Positions 1-7,425 of a stretch of DNA of 64,000 nt are shown in pieces (positions within the stretch are counted from its first letter, which is position 1; the number at the start of each line of letters is the position of its first letter). Source of the stretch: Ewingella sp049889095 (GTDB lineage Bacteria > Pseudomonadota > Gammaproteobacteria > Enterobacterales > Enterobacteriaceae). The stretch lies in the NCBI GenBank assembly GCA_049889095.1, contig JBLJFK010000001.1, one strand, 5' to 3'. The position numbers and the translations under genes are program-made. The notes under the pieces were generated by a model. It searched no databases. It was not told where the DNA came from and was given only the letters and a program-made list of their open reading frames with translations.

Positions 1-257
1 ACGGAGTGTTCTATGGTATGACGGTATCCGTCCCAGGTGCGCCAGTCACCGTAAGAGGCATATCCCAGCACGGCGTCTTTTTCATCTGTCGCCACGATGA
101 CAGGGAAGCCTGCATCTTGGCGGTCTCTCATCCACGTTATGCGGTTGAATACATCAACCATTTTGTCATTCCAGATAGCCGTCGTGTTAAGCACGGCATC
201 ATTATAGATTTCCGCAATGGTCTTAGCATCGCTTTCTGTAGCACTACGTATATGCAT
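1..257 (-). CDS. mddA: MddA/YncA-like GNAT N-acetyltransferase (3' end beyond window)
   Basis: Translating the minus strand from the ATG at 257 gives 85 residues up to the window edge. They follow the E. coli YncA/MddA N-terminus closely: an RSATESDAKTIAEIYNDAV stretch, then AIWND near residue 26, then GYASYGDWRTWDGYRHTIEHS. This family acetylates methionine sulfone, methionine sulfoximine or phosphinothricin-type amino acid analogues in the cytoplasm using acetyl-CoA. The acetyl-CoA loop and C-terminus lie outside the window. A ribosome-binding site (AGGGG) lies about 8 bases upstream. The gene is divergent from the XRE-cupin regulator at 321, which probably controls it. Family assignment is firm; substrate is inferred. 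Confidence 0.88.
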   Translation of the reverse strand, partial: MHIRSATESDAKTIAEIYNDAVLNTTAIWNDKMVDVFNRITWMRDRQDAGFPVIVATDEKDAVLGYASYGDWRTWDGYRHTIEHS

Positions 258-286
258 GGTAGACACCCCTTCGAATAGTCACTAAA

Positions 287-303
287 GTAGACAAAATGTT
301 TAC
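287..303. promoter_or_regulatory. Candidate operator between mddA-like gene and XRE-cupin gene
   Basis: GTAGACA-AAA-TGTTTAC is an inverted repeat with one mismatch, lying in the 63-base divergent intergenic region. The same seven-base word recurs as GTAGACA at 259-265 and as TGTCTAC at 334-340, so both gene starts are flanked. This is the expected layout for autoregulation by the adjacent helix-turn-helix protein. The motif is seen; the binding is inferred. Confidence 0.5.
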
Positions 304-320
304 TATTGTAGTTATCCATT

Positions 321-899
321 ATGTTAGATGAAATGTCTACTAAAGAAGATGGTCTGAATGCCCGAATAGGTCAGAAAGTAAAGGCGGAAAGGGAAAAACG
401 CGGTTGGTCACTGACAGTGTTAGCCGAAAACTCGGGTGTCTCACGGGCAATGATCCACAAAATTGAACGGGGAAAGAGCAGCCCGACCGCCATCCTTCTG
501 GCCCGATTATCAGGCTCATTTGATATGACGATGTCACAACTCCTTGCCCAGACTGAGGTGCGAACGGGTCAGCTCGTCAGACATGAACATCAGGCTGTTT
601 GGCAGGATCCAGAAACCGGCTATCTCCGTCGCCACATTTCACCGGGGCAGATGCCTGTAGACCTGATCAGCATCGAGCTTCCTGCTAACACTGCGGTGCC
701 CATGCCTGCTATCGCATATCTTTCCAGACGCCAGCTTATATGGGTACTTGAAGGCAGGCTGACTTTTGAAGAAGGGAACAGCACATTTGACATGCTTGCT
801 GGCGATTGCCTGGAACTTGGCGATCCTGCTGATTGTGTCTTCAGGAATGTCACTGATAAAGTATGTCGATACGCCGTAATCGTACTCAGGTCTGCCTGA
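321..899 (+). CDS. XRE-family regulator with C-terminal cupin domain
   Basis: This 192-residue cytoplasmic DNA-binding protein has an XRE/HTH_3 helix-turn-helix at about residues 15-70 (IGQKVKAEREKRGWSL, then SRAMIHKIERGKSSPT) and a cupin-like small-ligand domain at about 105-190. This domain pair typically regulates a neighbouring metabolic or acetyltransferase gene in response to a small molecule. It is divergent from the MddA-like gene, with GTAGACA motifs between them. A paralogue with the same architecture sits at 53179, also beside a GNAT gene. No clear ribosome-binding site precedes ATG 321; ATG 333 is an alternative start and would put one GTAGACA-type motif inside the coding sequence. 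Confidence 0.85.
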   Translation: MLDEMSTKEDGLNARIGQKVKAEREKRGWSLTVLAENSGVSRAMIHKIERGKSSPTAILLARLSGSFDMTMSQLLAQTEVRTGQLVRHEHQAVWQDPETGYLRRHISPGQMPVDLISIELPANTAVPMPAIAYLSRRQLIWVLEGRLTFEEGNSTFDMLAGDCLELGDPADCVFRNVTDKVCRYAVIVLRSA

Positions 900-1116
900 G
901 AATATCCCGTACACAGAAGTGGTTAGCCTTTAAATACGCGCTTTCAATGCGTTGCGATTGTGATCTGCTTCTCATTAATTAACACATAGATATATTAGTA
1001 CTGTCTGATTCTCGCTCATCGCTGACCGGAGCTGTTACTCCAACGGATTAGTGCCATGAGCGAAGACTGCTAAGATCACGGCGTGTTCACCACTGGAGAG
1101 TAGGTCAAACTTCCGT

Positions 1117-1305
1117 TCATGCGGTGGTATTGATATTCCGTCCGATCGCCGGGTTAGCGGGCAACTGTGGGATTGATTCGAGGAGACTGGATGCCGTTGA
1201 TTGTTGGTTATCCAGTGTCTTTTTTAGTAGGAGGGTGTTCACCTTACTGCTGAGATCCTGACTATCAAGGCTGGTAGCCAGTGACGTAATTTGCGATACA
1301 TCCAT
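1117..1305 (-). CDS. YjfB-family putative motility protein
   Basis: A 62-residue protein beginning MDVSQITSLATSL, with a central KKTLDNQQSTASSLL segment and a C-terminal IGRNINTTA. This is the pattern of the YjfB putative motility family, small cytoplasmic proteins often found near flagellar or chemotaxis genes. An AGGAG ribosome-binding site lies 7 bases before the ATG. No motility gene is nearby, so it is isolated here. Its function is not established in the family, and the role stays open. Confidence 0.72.
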   Translation of the reverse strand: MDVSQITSLATSLDSQDLSSKVNTLLLKKTLDNQQSTASSLLESIPQLPANPAIGRNINTTA

Positions 1306-1620
1306 TTTGTTCTCCTGCTCAATACAATAAAAAAATAATTAGTCATAGCTTGGAAAGATGCTTTAGATTGTTATCGGCATTTTCGGGAATACCTTTAGAC
1401 GTCATTGTTGCCATCTTCGCTATGTCGCTCGTAACTAACCTTAGTATCCACGACTTGCGACCGCATCATCAGTGAACGGAATAAATTGAGTAATTAGTCA
1501 GCCTTGTGCCAGTAGCAGGCATTATTAACTGAGCGTTTGTCTAAACCTGAGAGCAGGTGATGCCAGCCTCTGATCAACCCCTCCAAATTTAAGACACACA
1601 GTGATCAGGTCCTGCAACCT

Positions 1621-1649
1621 GGTACAGCCTCAAGAATTACAGGTATAAT
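1621..1649 (+). promoter_or_regulatory. Probable sigma70 promoter of yaiL
   Basis: A consensus TATAAT lies at 1644-1649, 33 bases before the yaiL start, preceded by a weak GGTACA at 1621-1626 at 17-base spacing. The rest of the 1306-1682 gap shows no coding potential or repeat that I can recognise. Confidence 0.4.
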
Positions 1650-1682
1650 CCCAGAAATTATTCAACGGGCTTAGAAACGAAG

Positions 1683-2222
1683 ATGACAAAACTCACCTTA
1701 CAAGAGCAGATGCTCAAAGCGGGATTAGTGAGCAGTACAAAAATGGCCAAAGTCCAAAGAACGGCTAAAAAATCACGCGCTCAATCTCGTGAGGCAAGGG
1801 AGGCGGTGGAAGAAAATAAAAAAGTACAACTTGAGCGCGATAAGCAGCTGAGCGAACAACAAAAACAAGCGGCTTTATCTAAAGAATATAAAGCTCAGGT
1901 GAAGAACCTTATTGAAATGAACAGAATCGTTATTTCAAAAGGCGATATTGATTTTAACTTCACCGATAATAATTTAATTAAAAGAGTCGTGGTGGATAAG
2001 AGCACTCAAGCTCAACTGATTAGTGGTCGTCTCGCCATTGCTCGTTTGGTTGTTGGTAGCAGTGCCGAAAGCCAATACGCTATTATTCCCGCGAGCGTAG
2101 CCGATAAAATTGCGCAGCGAGATGCGAACAGTATTGTATTAAACAGTGCGCTTAGTCAGGAAGAGCAGGATGAAGAAGATCCGTATGCCGATTTTAAAGT
2201 GCCTGATGATTTGATGTGGTAA
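1683..2222 (+). CDS. yaiL: YaiL family (DUF2058) nucleoprotein/polynucleotide-associated protein
   Basis: This 179-residue protein matches E. coli YaiL almost end to end: TKLTLQEQMLKAGLV at the N-terminus, the highly charged EENKKVQLERDKQLSEQQKQ segment at about 45-65, and the acidic tail EEDPYADFKVPDDLMW. The N-terminal 75 residues are strongly basic and helical, in line with nucleic-acid association. The molecular function is not known. The gene is monocistronic and convergent with the pseudouridine synthase gene, with only nine bases between the stops. Confidence 0.95.
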   Translation: MTKLTLQEQMLKAGLVSSTKMAKVQRTAKKSRAQSREAREAVEENKKVQLERDKQLSEQQKQAALSKEYKAQVKNLIEMNRIVISKGDIDFNFTDNNLIKRVVVDKSTQAQLISGRLAIARLVVGSSAESQYAIIPASVADKIAQRDANSIVLNSALSQEEQDEEDPYADFKVPDDLMW

Positions 2223-2231
2223 TTAACGTGT

Positions 2232-2960
2232 TCAGAAAGGGCTGGCACTGCGGGTTTTGATCCATTCTTCGCTGATGGGATGAACAAAATGCAGTTCACT
2301 GGCGTGCAGCATCAGCCGCGGTGTCTGCTCGGTACCTGGCAGCAGGAGACCGCCATACAGGTCACAGCCCAAAATAGGGTGTCCCAAATGCTGACAGTGG
2401 ATGCGGAGCTGATGAGTGCGCCCGGTTTCCGGGGTTAGCTGTACCCGCGTCAATGGCAGCAACGTCCCGTCTTCCAACTCATGATAAAAGCGCTCAACGA
2501 CCCGATAGCCGGAGCGAGCGGGTTTGCCGTGGATTGCGCAAATCGACATCAGTGGGAACAGTGCCGGATCTTTGGCTATCGCTGCGTCTATCACCCCTTC
2601 GTTGTGCTCAAGATGTCCGCAGAGCAGTGCGCTATACACTTTGGTCACTGCGCGCTGGCTGAACTGTTGGCAGAGAGCGGCATTGATAGCCTTATTGCGG
2701 GCAATCACCATCAGACCGGACGTACCGAAATCAAGGCGGTGGACCAGGGTGCAGCCGGGAAATATCTGTACCAGCCGATGATGCACTGAATCGAGATTTT
2801 GCGGATTTTTCCCCGAGAGACTGAGCAGCCCGGTGGGTTTATTGATAAGCACCAGATGATCGTCCTGATAGATATTCTCGATCTCGTCATGGCACGGCGG
2901 CGCAATAAAGGTATCGATAATCTTAGACAGTTTTGTGCCAGAAGCGGACATTTCTAACAT
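2232..2960 (-). CDS. RluA-family RNA pseudouridine synthase
   Basis: This 242-residue enzyme converts uridine to pseudouridine in rRNA or tRNA. The catalytic motif HRLDFGTSG is at residues 74-82, with Asp77 as the expected nucleophile, and the RNA-binding GRTHQLRIH signature is at 180-188. The GKPA segment near 145 is also typical of the family. There is no S4 domain, as in RluA itself, but similarity to E. coli RluA is only moderate, so the modified position is not assigned. The start ATG shares one base with the yajD stop codon, so the two genes are translationally coupled. Confidence 0.88.
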   Translation of the reverse strand: MLEMSASGTKLSKIIDTFIAPPCHDEIENIYQDDHLVLINKPTGLLSLSGKNPQNLDSVHHRLVQIFPGCTLVHRLDFGTSGLMVIARNKAINAALCQQFSQRAVTKVYSALLCGHLEHNEGVIDAAIAKDPALFPLMSICAIHGKPARSGYRVVERFYHELEDGTLLPLTRVQLTPETGRTHQLRIHCQHLGHPILGCDLYGGLLLPGTEQTPRLMLHASELHFVHPISEEWIKTRSASPF

Positions 2961-3307
2961 TATTTCTTCTTATTAAGTATCGACTTTAAATCGGCAAACG
3001 GATTATAGGTTGCTGCTGCAACATCTTTTTGCGCGTCTTCCCCCGCCACAACGTTGGTGCCGTACAGGTCAGCTTCAGTGTACTTCGAGTGTTCGTGGTC
3101 ATGGCAAAACAGACACAACATCTCCCAGTTACTGCCATCTTCCGGGTTATTGGTGTGGTCGTGATCGATATGGTGAACCGTTAATTCGCGTAGATTTGAA
3201 TAAACAAACTCCCGCGTGCAGCGTCCACATACCCACGGATAGATTTTTAGTGCTTTCTCACGGTAGCCGCTTTCCAGCCGCGCGTAGTTTTTTGGGATCA
3301 GAGCCAT
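2960..3307 (-). CDS. yajD: YajD-family HNH nuclease
   Basis: This 115-residue protein has the YajD layout: CxxC at residues 27 and 30, the HNH-type core HHIDHDHTNN from 45, and a second zinc pair CLFCHDHEH at 65-73. These residues coordinate zinc and a catalytic metal in HNH endonucleases. The physiological substrate of YajD is unknown. It is the promoter-proximal gene of a two-gene unit with the pseudouridine synthase (TAATG junction), suggesting an RNA-related context. Assignment is firm; activity is inferred from the motif. Confidence 0.92.
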   Translation of the reverse strand: MALIPKNYARLESGYREKALKIYPWVCGRCTREFVYSNLRELTVHHIDHDHTNNPEDGSNWEMLCLFCHDHEHSKYTEADLYGTNVVAGEDAQKDVAAATYNPFADLKSILNKKK

Positions 3308-3516
3308 TGCCGATTTTGCCTGTTATAAAGAGATAATTTTACGATTGTGCTGCCAATATATCCCATAATGGAACAGAAGGAGAGATGAAAGTGGAATAGG
3401 ATGTTGATTTTTAATGGTAAATCCTACAGGGATGAACCCGTGACCTGCGGTTTAGCCGTCTCCTATAAATACCCTGTAATTCAGAAACTTATCACATCAT
3501 TACTGCGCATTAGCGT

Positions 3517-3554
3517 AAAAAACCGCCGGCAGCTAACGCTGGGGCGGTTTTTTT
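3517..3554 (-). terminator. Rho-independent terminator of yohP (possibly bidirectional)
   Basis: A6-CCGCC pairs with GGCGG-T7, and the inner bases (GTTAGC against GCTAA-type sequence) add pairing. It lies 35 bases downstream of the yohP stop on the minus strand. Confidence 0.8.
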
Positions 3555-3588
3555 ATCAGCTAAATCTCATGTAGGGCAGAACAGCCGG

Positions 3589-3672
3589 TTAGAAGATCAG
3601 TTTGAATACGCCGGTCAGTGTCAGTAAGCCGACGATAAAAATAATGGCGATGACCCACAATATAATTTTCAT
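3589..3672 (-). CDS. yohP: Small inner-membrane protein YohP
   Basis: This minus-strand gene encodes 27 residues and is easy to miss because of its size. It starts MKIILWVIAIIFIVG and ends GVFKLIF, nearly the same as the 27-residue E. coli YohP. It is one hydrophobic helix with a Lys near each end. E. coli YohP is a stress-induced single-span inner-membrane protein whose mRNA is itself membrane-targeted; its cellular task is unknown. A GAGGG ribosome-binding site lies 8 bases before the ATG, and a strong terminator follows. yohC lies 1.1 kb away; both belong to the yeh-yoh region of E. coli. Confidence 0.9.
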   Translation of the reverse strand: MKIILWVIAIIFIVGLLTLTGVFKLIF

Positions 3673-3764
3673 GCTCTATCCCTCAAGAGTGTGTTGTCGA
3701 TGATGATCATCTGTAAGCCGATGATATCCTTCGCTCAGTATAGGCAAGATTGTAGATTTTGCGT

Positions 3765-4424
3765 TTAGCCTTCCTCAAATTGTCTTTTCCGCAGATGTTC
3801 AATGGCCACACGCAACCCGCAGCGCGGGCTGGTGAGCGGCACACCAAATTGCGTTAATTCGGCTGCACCTGACATTGAAGCCTGCGCCAGCGCTACCCGG
3901 TCGACACCTTGCTGGAATGCGCGGTCAGCGGCGGCGGCAACGTTCTGCAAATATCCGGCGATATCCCCGGCAATAAATTTTTCCCATGCCCCTTCAACCA
4001 GACTGAATTCCACTTGCGCCTGCGGATGATGGCTAACCTGTTCAAACAGTTTTTGCGTCGGTTCCAGCGTGGTGTTCACTGCATAAAGCACCTGTGTTTT
4101 ACCGGCACGAGACATCGCCTGCGTGGCCAGAGCCTGATCAACACGCCATACCGGCACCGAAGCCTGGGCGCTGGCGACAGCGGCGGCCGGTCCCAGGGTT
4201 GAACAGGTCAGTAATACGAGATCGGCCGTTTGTGCCAGCCCCAGCAGCGCTGCAACGGTTTGCTGCTCAATGTCGGCAGTCAGTCCACCGGCATGAGCGG
4301 CCGCAAGCAGCAGATCGGGGCGCAAGTGATGAGACAGCCGGTCAGGTGTCAGGCCCAGTTGGTCGGCCATGGCATTAAAAATCGCGATATTGCTGTCGGC
4401 AGTATGTAAACAGGCTATATGCAA
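3765..4424 (-). CDS. Aspartate/glutamate racemase-family protein
   Basis: This 219-residue protein belongs to the Asp/Glu/hydantoin racemase superfamily. The first catalytic cysteine sits in LLTCSTLG (Cys74). The second half should carry a matching cysteine, but the corresponding stretch reads LAQASMSG near residue 180, with alanine or serine instead. One-cysteine members exist and may act as decarboxylases, isomerases or non-racemase enzymes, so racemization is not assured. There is no signal peptide. The gene is divergent from yohC over about 330 bases and has no operon partner. Confidence 0.78.
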   Translation of the reverse strand: MHIACLHTADSNIAIFNAMADQLGLTPDRLSHHLRPDLLLAAAHAGGLTADIEQQTVAALLGLAQTADLVLLTCSTLGPAAAVASAQASVPVWRVDQALATQAMSRAGKTQVLYAVNTTLEPTQKLFEQVSHHPQAQVEFSLVEGAWEKFIAGDIAGYLQNVAAAADRAFQQGVDRVALAQASMSGAAELTQFGVPLTSPRCGLRVAIEHLRKRQFEEG

Positions 4425-4462
4425 AGTGGCTCCGAAGGTGATAGGGCGATAATCACAGCTTA

Positions 4463-4481
4463 TATAATGTTCAGCATTATA
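4463..4481. promoter_or_regulatory. Inverted repeat in the racemase/yohC divergent region
   Basis: TATAATG-TTCAG-CATTATA is a perfect seven-base inverted repeat, 39 bases upstream of the racemase start. Either arm could also serve as a -10 element. No specific regulator is recognised. The remainder of 4425-4753 shows no gene. Confidence 0.4.
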
Positions 4482-4753
4482 GGCACAGGGTGGGGTAAAT
4501 CATTCAAGAAATGAAGGCAAAGAGAACAAACAGGATTGCTCTCACAGGATGGGTGCTAACCGCGGTGAAGTTATTTTTGTGGCTGAGGGATAAATGTTGC
4601 AGTTTTGATCATAAATAAGCACATCGCCGGTTGCAGACTATAATTAATTCAGGCCGCCACCTTCTTTGCCCCTCGACACTTGCTGTCCCTGGCATCCCGG
4701 AAGGACATTTCACCCGCGCCGCTGGCGGCTTTCGGCGTTCATGGGGGTGTACT

Positions 4754-5344
4754 ATGGTCAATCATGTCTGGGGACTGATGTCCCATCCTGGTTCTGAACT
4801 GCAACGGATCCAACGCGAGCAGGAAACCGTCTCACATCTTTATTATCATCACGTGTTATTACTGGCACTGATCCCGGTGGTGTGCTCTTTCATCGGTACT
4901 ACCCAGCTGGGATGGAATTTTGGTGATGGTCAGAACCTGCTGGTCTCCCTGTTCAGCGCCGCCTACATTGCCGTAATTTTTTACGCTATGATGCTGGGCG
5001 CCGTGGCGCTGATGGGACGGGTCATTTACTGGATGGCGCGCCGTTACGACAGCCGCCCGACGCTCAATAGCTGCATCGTGTTCGCCGGATATGTGGCGAC
5101 CCCGATGTTTCTGAGCGGCATCGTCGCGCTCTATCCGATGGTCTGGCTGTGTCTGTTTGTCGGGTTAATCGGCCTGTGCTACAGCGGTTATCTGCTGTAT
5201 CTCGGCATTCCTAACTTTCTCAATATTGACCCGCGCGAAGGTTTTCTGTTCTCGAGTTCAACCCTGGCGATGGGTGTTCTGGTGTTGGAGTTGCTGCTGG
5301 CTCTGACCGTGTTGATGTGGGGCTACGGAACGAAACTATTCTGA
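4754..5344 (+). CDS. yohC: YohC, Yip1-family inner-membrane protein
   Basis: From the ATG at 4754 this gives 196 residues matching E. coli YohC (195) along the full length: NHVWGLMSHPGSELQRI, then YHHVLLLALIPVVCSFIGTTQ, and a final LALTVLMWGYGTKLF. About five hydrophobic segments are visible. The open frame extends upstream to 4631, but those residues have no counterpart, and a GGGGGTG ribosome-binding site precedes 4754. Yip1-domain proteins are integral membrane proteins; the bacterial role is unknown. It is convergent with the sugar ABC permease gene. Confidence 0.92.
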   Translation: MVNHVWGLMSHPGSELQRIQREQETVSHLYYHHVLLLALIPVVCSFIGTTQLGWNFGDGQNLLVSLFSAAYIAVIFYAMMLGAVALMGRVIYWMARRYDSRPTLNSCIVFAGYVATPMFLSGIVALYPMVWLCLFVGLIGLCYSGYLLYLGIPNFLNIDPREGFLFSSSTLAMGVLVLELLLALTVLMWGYGTKLF

Positions 5345-5363
5345 TGCACTTCTGATTCAATTC

Positions 5364-5381
5364 CCCCGCCTGCGGGCGGGG
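5364..5381. terminator. GC-rich hairpin between convergent genes
   Basis: CCCCGCC-TGCG-GGCGGGG lies between the convergent ends of yohC and the ABC permease gene. Only short T/A runs follow on either side, so intrinsic termination is probable rather than certain. Confidence 0.6.
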
Positions 5382-5398
5382 ATCTCATTTTCGCTGAT

Positions 5399-6415
5399 CT
5401 ATTTTCCTCGAGCCAAAACCCTCCGGTACAGTATTGGCAGTGAAATCACCACGATCAGCATAGCGCCAACAATTACCGACATCACGATGCCCGGCACGTT
5501 GAGCAGACTGAGGCCGAAGGTCAGCAGGCCCATCAGAAACGCCGCGATAATAACGCCGGTCATGCTGCCAGAACCGCCGAGCACGCTGACGCCGCCCAGC
5601 ACGGCCATGGTGATCACGCTTAGCTCCCAGCCGAGTGCCAGCGTCGGACGCGTACTGCCCAGACGCGAGGTCAGCAGCACGCCCGCCAGACCGGACATCA
5701 CGCCGACCAGCACGAATAGCGTCAAGTTGTGACGTTTGACGTTGATGCCCGAATACCACGCGGCGACCGGATTATTGCCGATGGCGTAAGTGCGGCGACC
5801 AAAGTTGGTTTTGTGCAGCAAGAAATAAAATACCGCGCCGAGTACCAGGAACAGCGCGAATTCAAACGACAGCGGGCCCCACACATATCCTTGTCCGAAC
5901 CAGGCGAAACTGGACGGATATTGGTTCAGCGATTTATCGCCCAGTAGCACATAGGTCATGCCACGAAACAGGCTCATGGTGCCGATAGTAATGACGATGG
6001 AAGAAAGATTCAGACGCGTAACCAGCAGCCCGTTTACCAGCCCGCACAGCAACCCGACGCTCAGCCCAACGCCGACCAGCGCCGGCGTCGGCAAGCCAGC
6101 CTGTGCGCAGAAGCCCATGAACGTCGAACTCAGCGCCATTGTAGACGCAACTGACAAATCGATTTCACGGGCGATAATCAGCATGGCCATTGGCAATACG
6201 ATGATGGCTTTCTCGGTGAAGTTGAACGTCGCGTCCGACAGATTCCAGATATTCAGGAAGTACGGCGAGGCGAAGGCGCTTATCACAAATACCAGCAGCG
6301 TCACGACCAGCAAAAATCCTTCCCAGCACATCAGGCGGCGCAACAAGGGCGTGACTGTCATTGGCTCGCTTTTCTGCATTGCAGTACGCGACGTTGACGT
6401 TAAGGTCTTATTCAT
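5399..6415 (-). CDS. Sugar ABC transporter permease, rhamnose (RhaQ)-type
   Basis: A 338-residue inner-membrane permease of the RbsC/AraH class with about eight to ten hydrophobic segments and the family signatures AREIDLSVASTMALSS and AVLGGVSVLGGSGS. It pairs with the preceding gene's product to form a heterodimeric channel. The start ATG overlaps the upstream stop by four bases (ATGA). Two different permeases plus one fused ATPase and one binding protein is the layout of the rhamnose-type (RhaSTPQ) importer in rhizobia. Sugar assignment rests on this layout and on the divergent aldA. Confidence 0.8.
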   Translation of the reverse strand: MNKTLTSTSRTAMQKSEPMTVTPLLRRLMCWEGFLLVVTLLVFVISAFASPYFLNIWNLSDATFNFTEKAIIVLPMAMLIIAREIDLSVASTMALSSTFMGFCAQAGLPTPALVGVGLSVGLLCGLVNGLLVTRLNLSSIVITIGTMSLFRGMTYVLLGDKSLNQYPSSFAWFGQGYVWGPLSFEFALFLVLGAVFYFLLHKTNFGRRTYAIGNNPVAAWYSGINVKRHNLTLFVLVGVMSGLAGVLLTSRLGSTRPTLALGWELSVITMAVLGGVSVLGGSGSMTGVIIAAFLMGLLTFGLSLLNVPGIVMSVIVGAMLIVVISLPILYRRVLARGK

Positions 6416-7425
6416 GGTCTTGCCCCGTTTTCAGGTCGCACAAGATGGACGGAAAGAGAGCGGCGTAAAATCAGCCGTCCTTTGCGTTTATTGGCACGTT
6501 CGTTGAGGATCACCGCAATCACGATCACGCCGCCGGAAATGGCCATCTGCCAGAACGGCGACACTTCGATCACCGGCAGTGCATTATTGATGACACCCAG
6601 GAACAGCGCACCGAGCAGACAGCCGACGACTGAACCGATGCCGCCCATAGTGCTGATCCCGCCGATGACGCATGCTGCGATAATCTGCAATTCAAAGCCG
6701 TTGGCGACGTCTACGTAGGCCACGGCGAAGCGCGAAATCCACAGATAACCGCAGAAACCAGCCAGCGCGCCGGAGAGACCGAAGCTGACGAACTGCATTT
6801 TGCCGGCGTTGATACCGGTGTAGTACGCCGCCGTTGCGTTGCCGCCTGCGGTATAGAAGGCACGTCCGGTGCGACTGTAGCGCAGGAAATAAGCCACCAG
6901 AGTCAGGGCGGCAATAGCGCACCAGCCGAGCAGCGGCAGGCCGATAAAGGTTGCACGCGGCAGGCTGAGAAAGTCCGGGCTCATCTGATGAGCATTGATC
7001 CAGCCGCCATTGGAGAGCAGAAAAATAATGCCGCGATAAATGCTCATGGTGCCAAGCGTGACGACAATCGGTGGGATGCCGACTTTCCACACCAGCAGTC
7101 CGTTAATCGCGCCCATCATCAGCCCGAGCAGTGTCGCCAGCAATACCAGCGACCACACCGGGATATCAGGGTGATGGAAATTGATCAGTGCAACGATCAT
7201 GCCGGTCAGTGCCAGATTGGCAGCCATCGACAAATCAATCCCTTTGGTCAGCAACACCATCATCTGACCCAGCGCCAGGATGATCAGAATCGAGGTGTCG
7301 TTAAACATCTCCAGCAGATTACCGATACCGACAAACTCTGGCGCGCGCGCGCTGACGCCCAGCACCATCAGAATAATCACTACCGCCAGCAACAGCTCGC
7401 GGCGCTTCAGCAGGTTCTTGATCAT
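6412..7425 (-). CDS. Sugar ABC transporter permease, rhamnose (RhaP)-type
   Basis: This is the partner permease, 337 residues from the ATG at 7425, with the signature TKGIDLSMAANLALTG at about 65-80 and CVIGGISTMGGIGSVVG near 250. The start at 7425 is chosen because GGGGAGG lies just upstream and the ATG overlaps the ATPase stop by four bases (ATGA). The four genes read binding protein, ATPase, permease, permease. Transport of a deoxy-sugar or related monosaccharide across the inner membrane is inferred from family and context. Confidence 0.82.
   Translation of the reverse strand: MIKNLLKRRELLLAVVIILMVLGVSARAPEFVGIGNLLEMFNDTSILIILALGQMMVLLTKGIDLSMAANLALTGMIVALINFHHPDIPVWSLVLLATLLGLMMGAINGLLVWKVGIPPIVVTLGTMSIYRGIIFLLSNGGWINAHQMSPDFLSLPRATFIGLPLLGWCAIAALTLVAYFLRYSRTGRAFYTAGGNATAAYYTGINAGKMQFVSFGLSGALAGFCGYLWISRFAVAYVDVANGFELQIIAACVIGGISTMGGIGSVVGCLLGALFLGVINNALPVIEVSPFWQMAISGGVIVIAVILNERANKRKGRLILRRSLSVHLVRPENGARP

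Noticed and set aside
1001..1065. Inverted repeat TCGCTCAT ... ATGAGCGA in the 900-1116 gap
   Set aside because: Arms of eight bases around a spacer of more than 35 bases, with no T run or gene nearby that it would explain; probably chance.
3420..3470. tRNA-like 3' half on the minus strand with GGTTC and ACCA
   Set aside because: The T-loop is too short, the acceptor pairing fails and no 5' half is found; a remnant att site is possible but cannot be supported.
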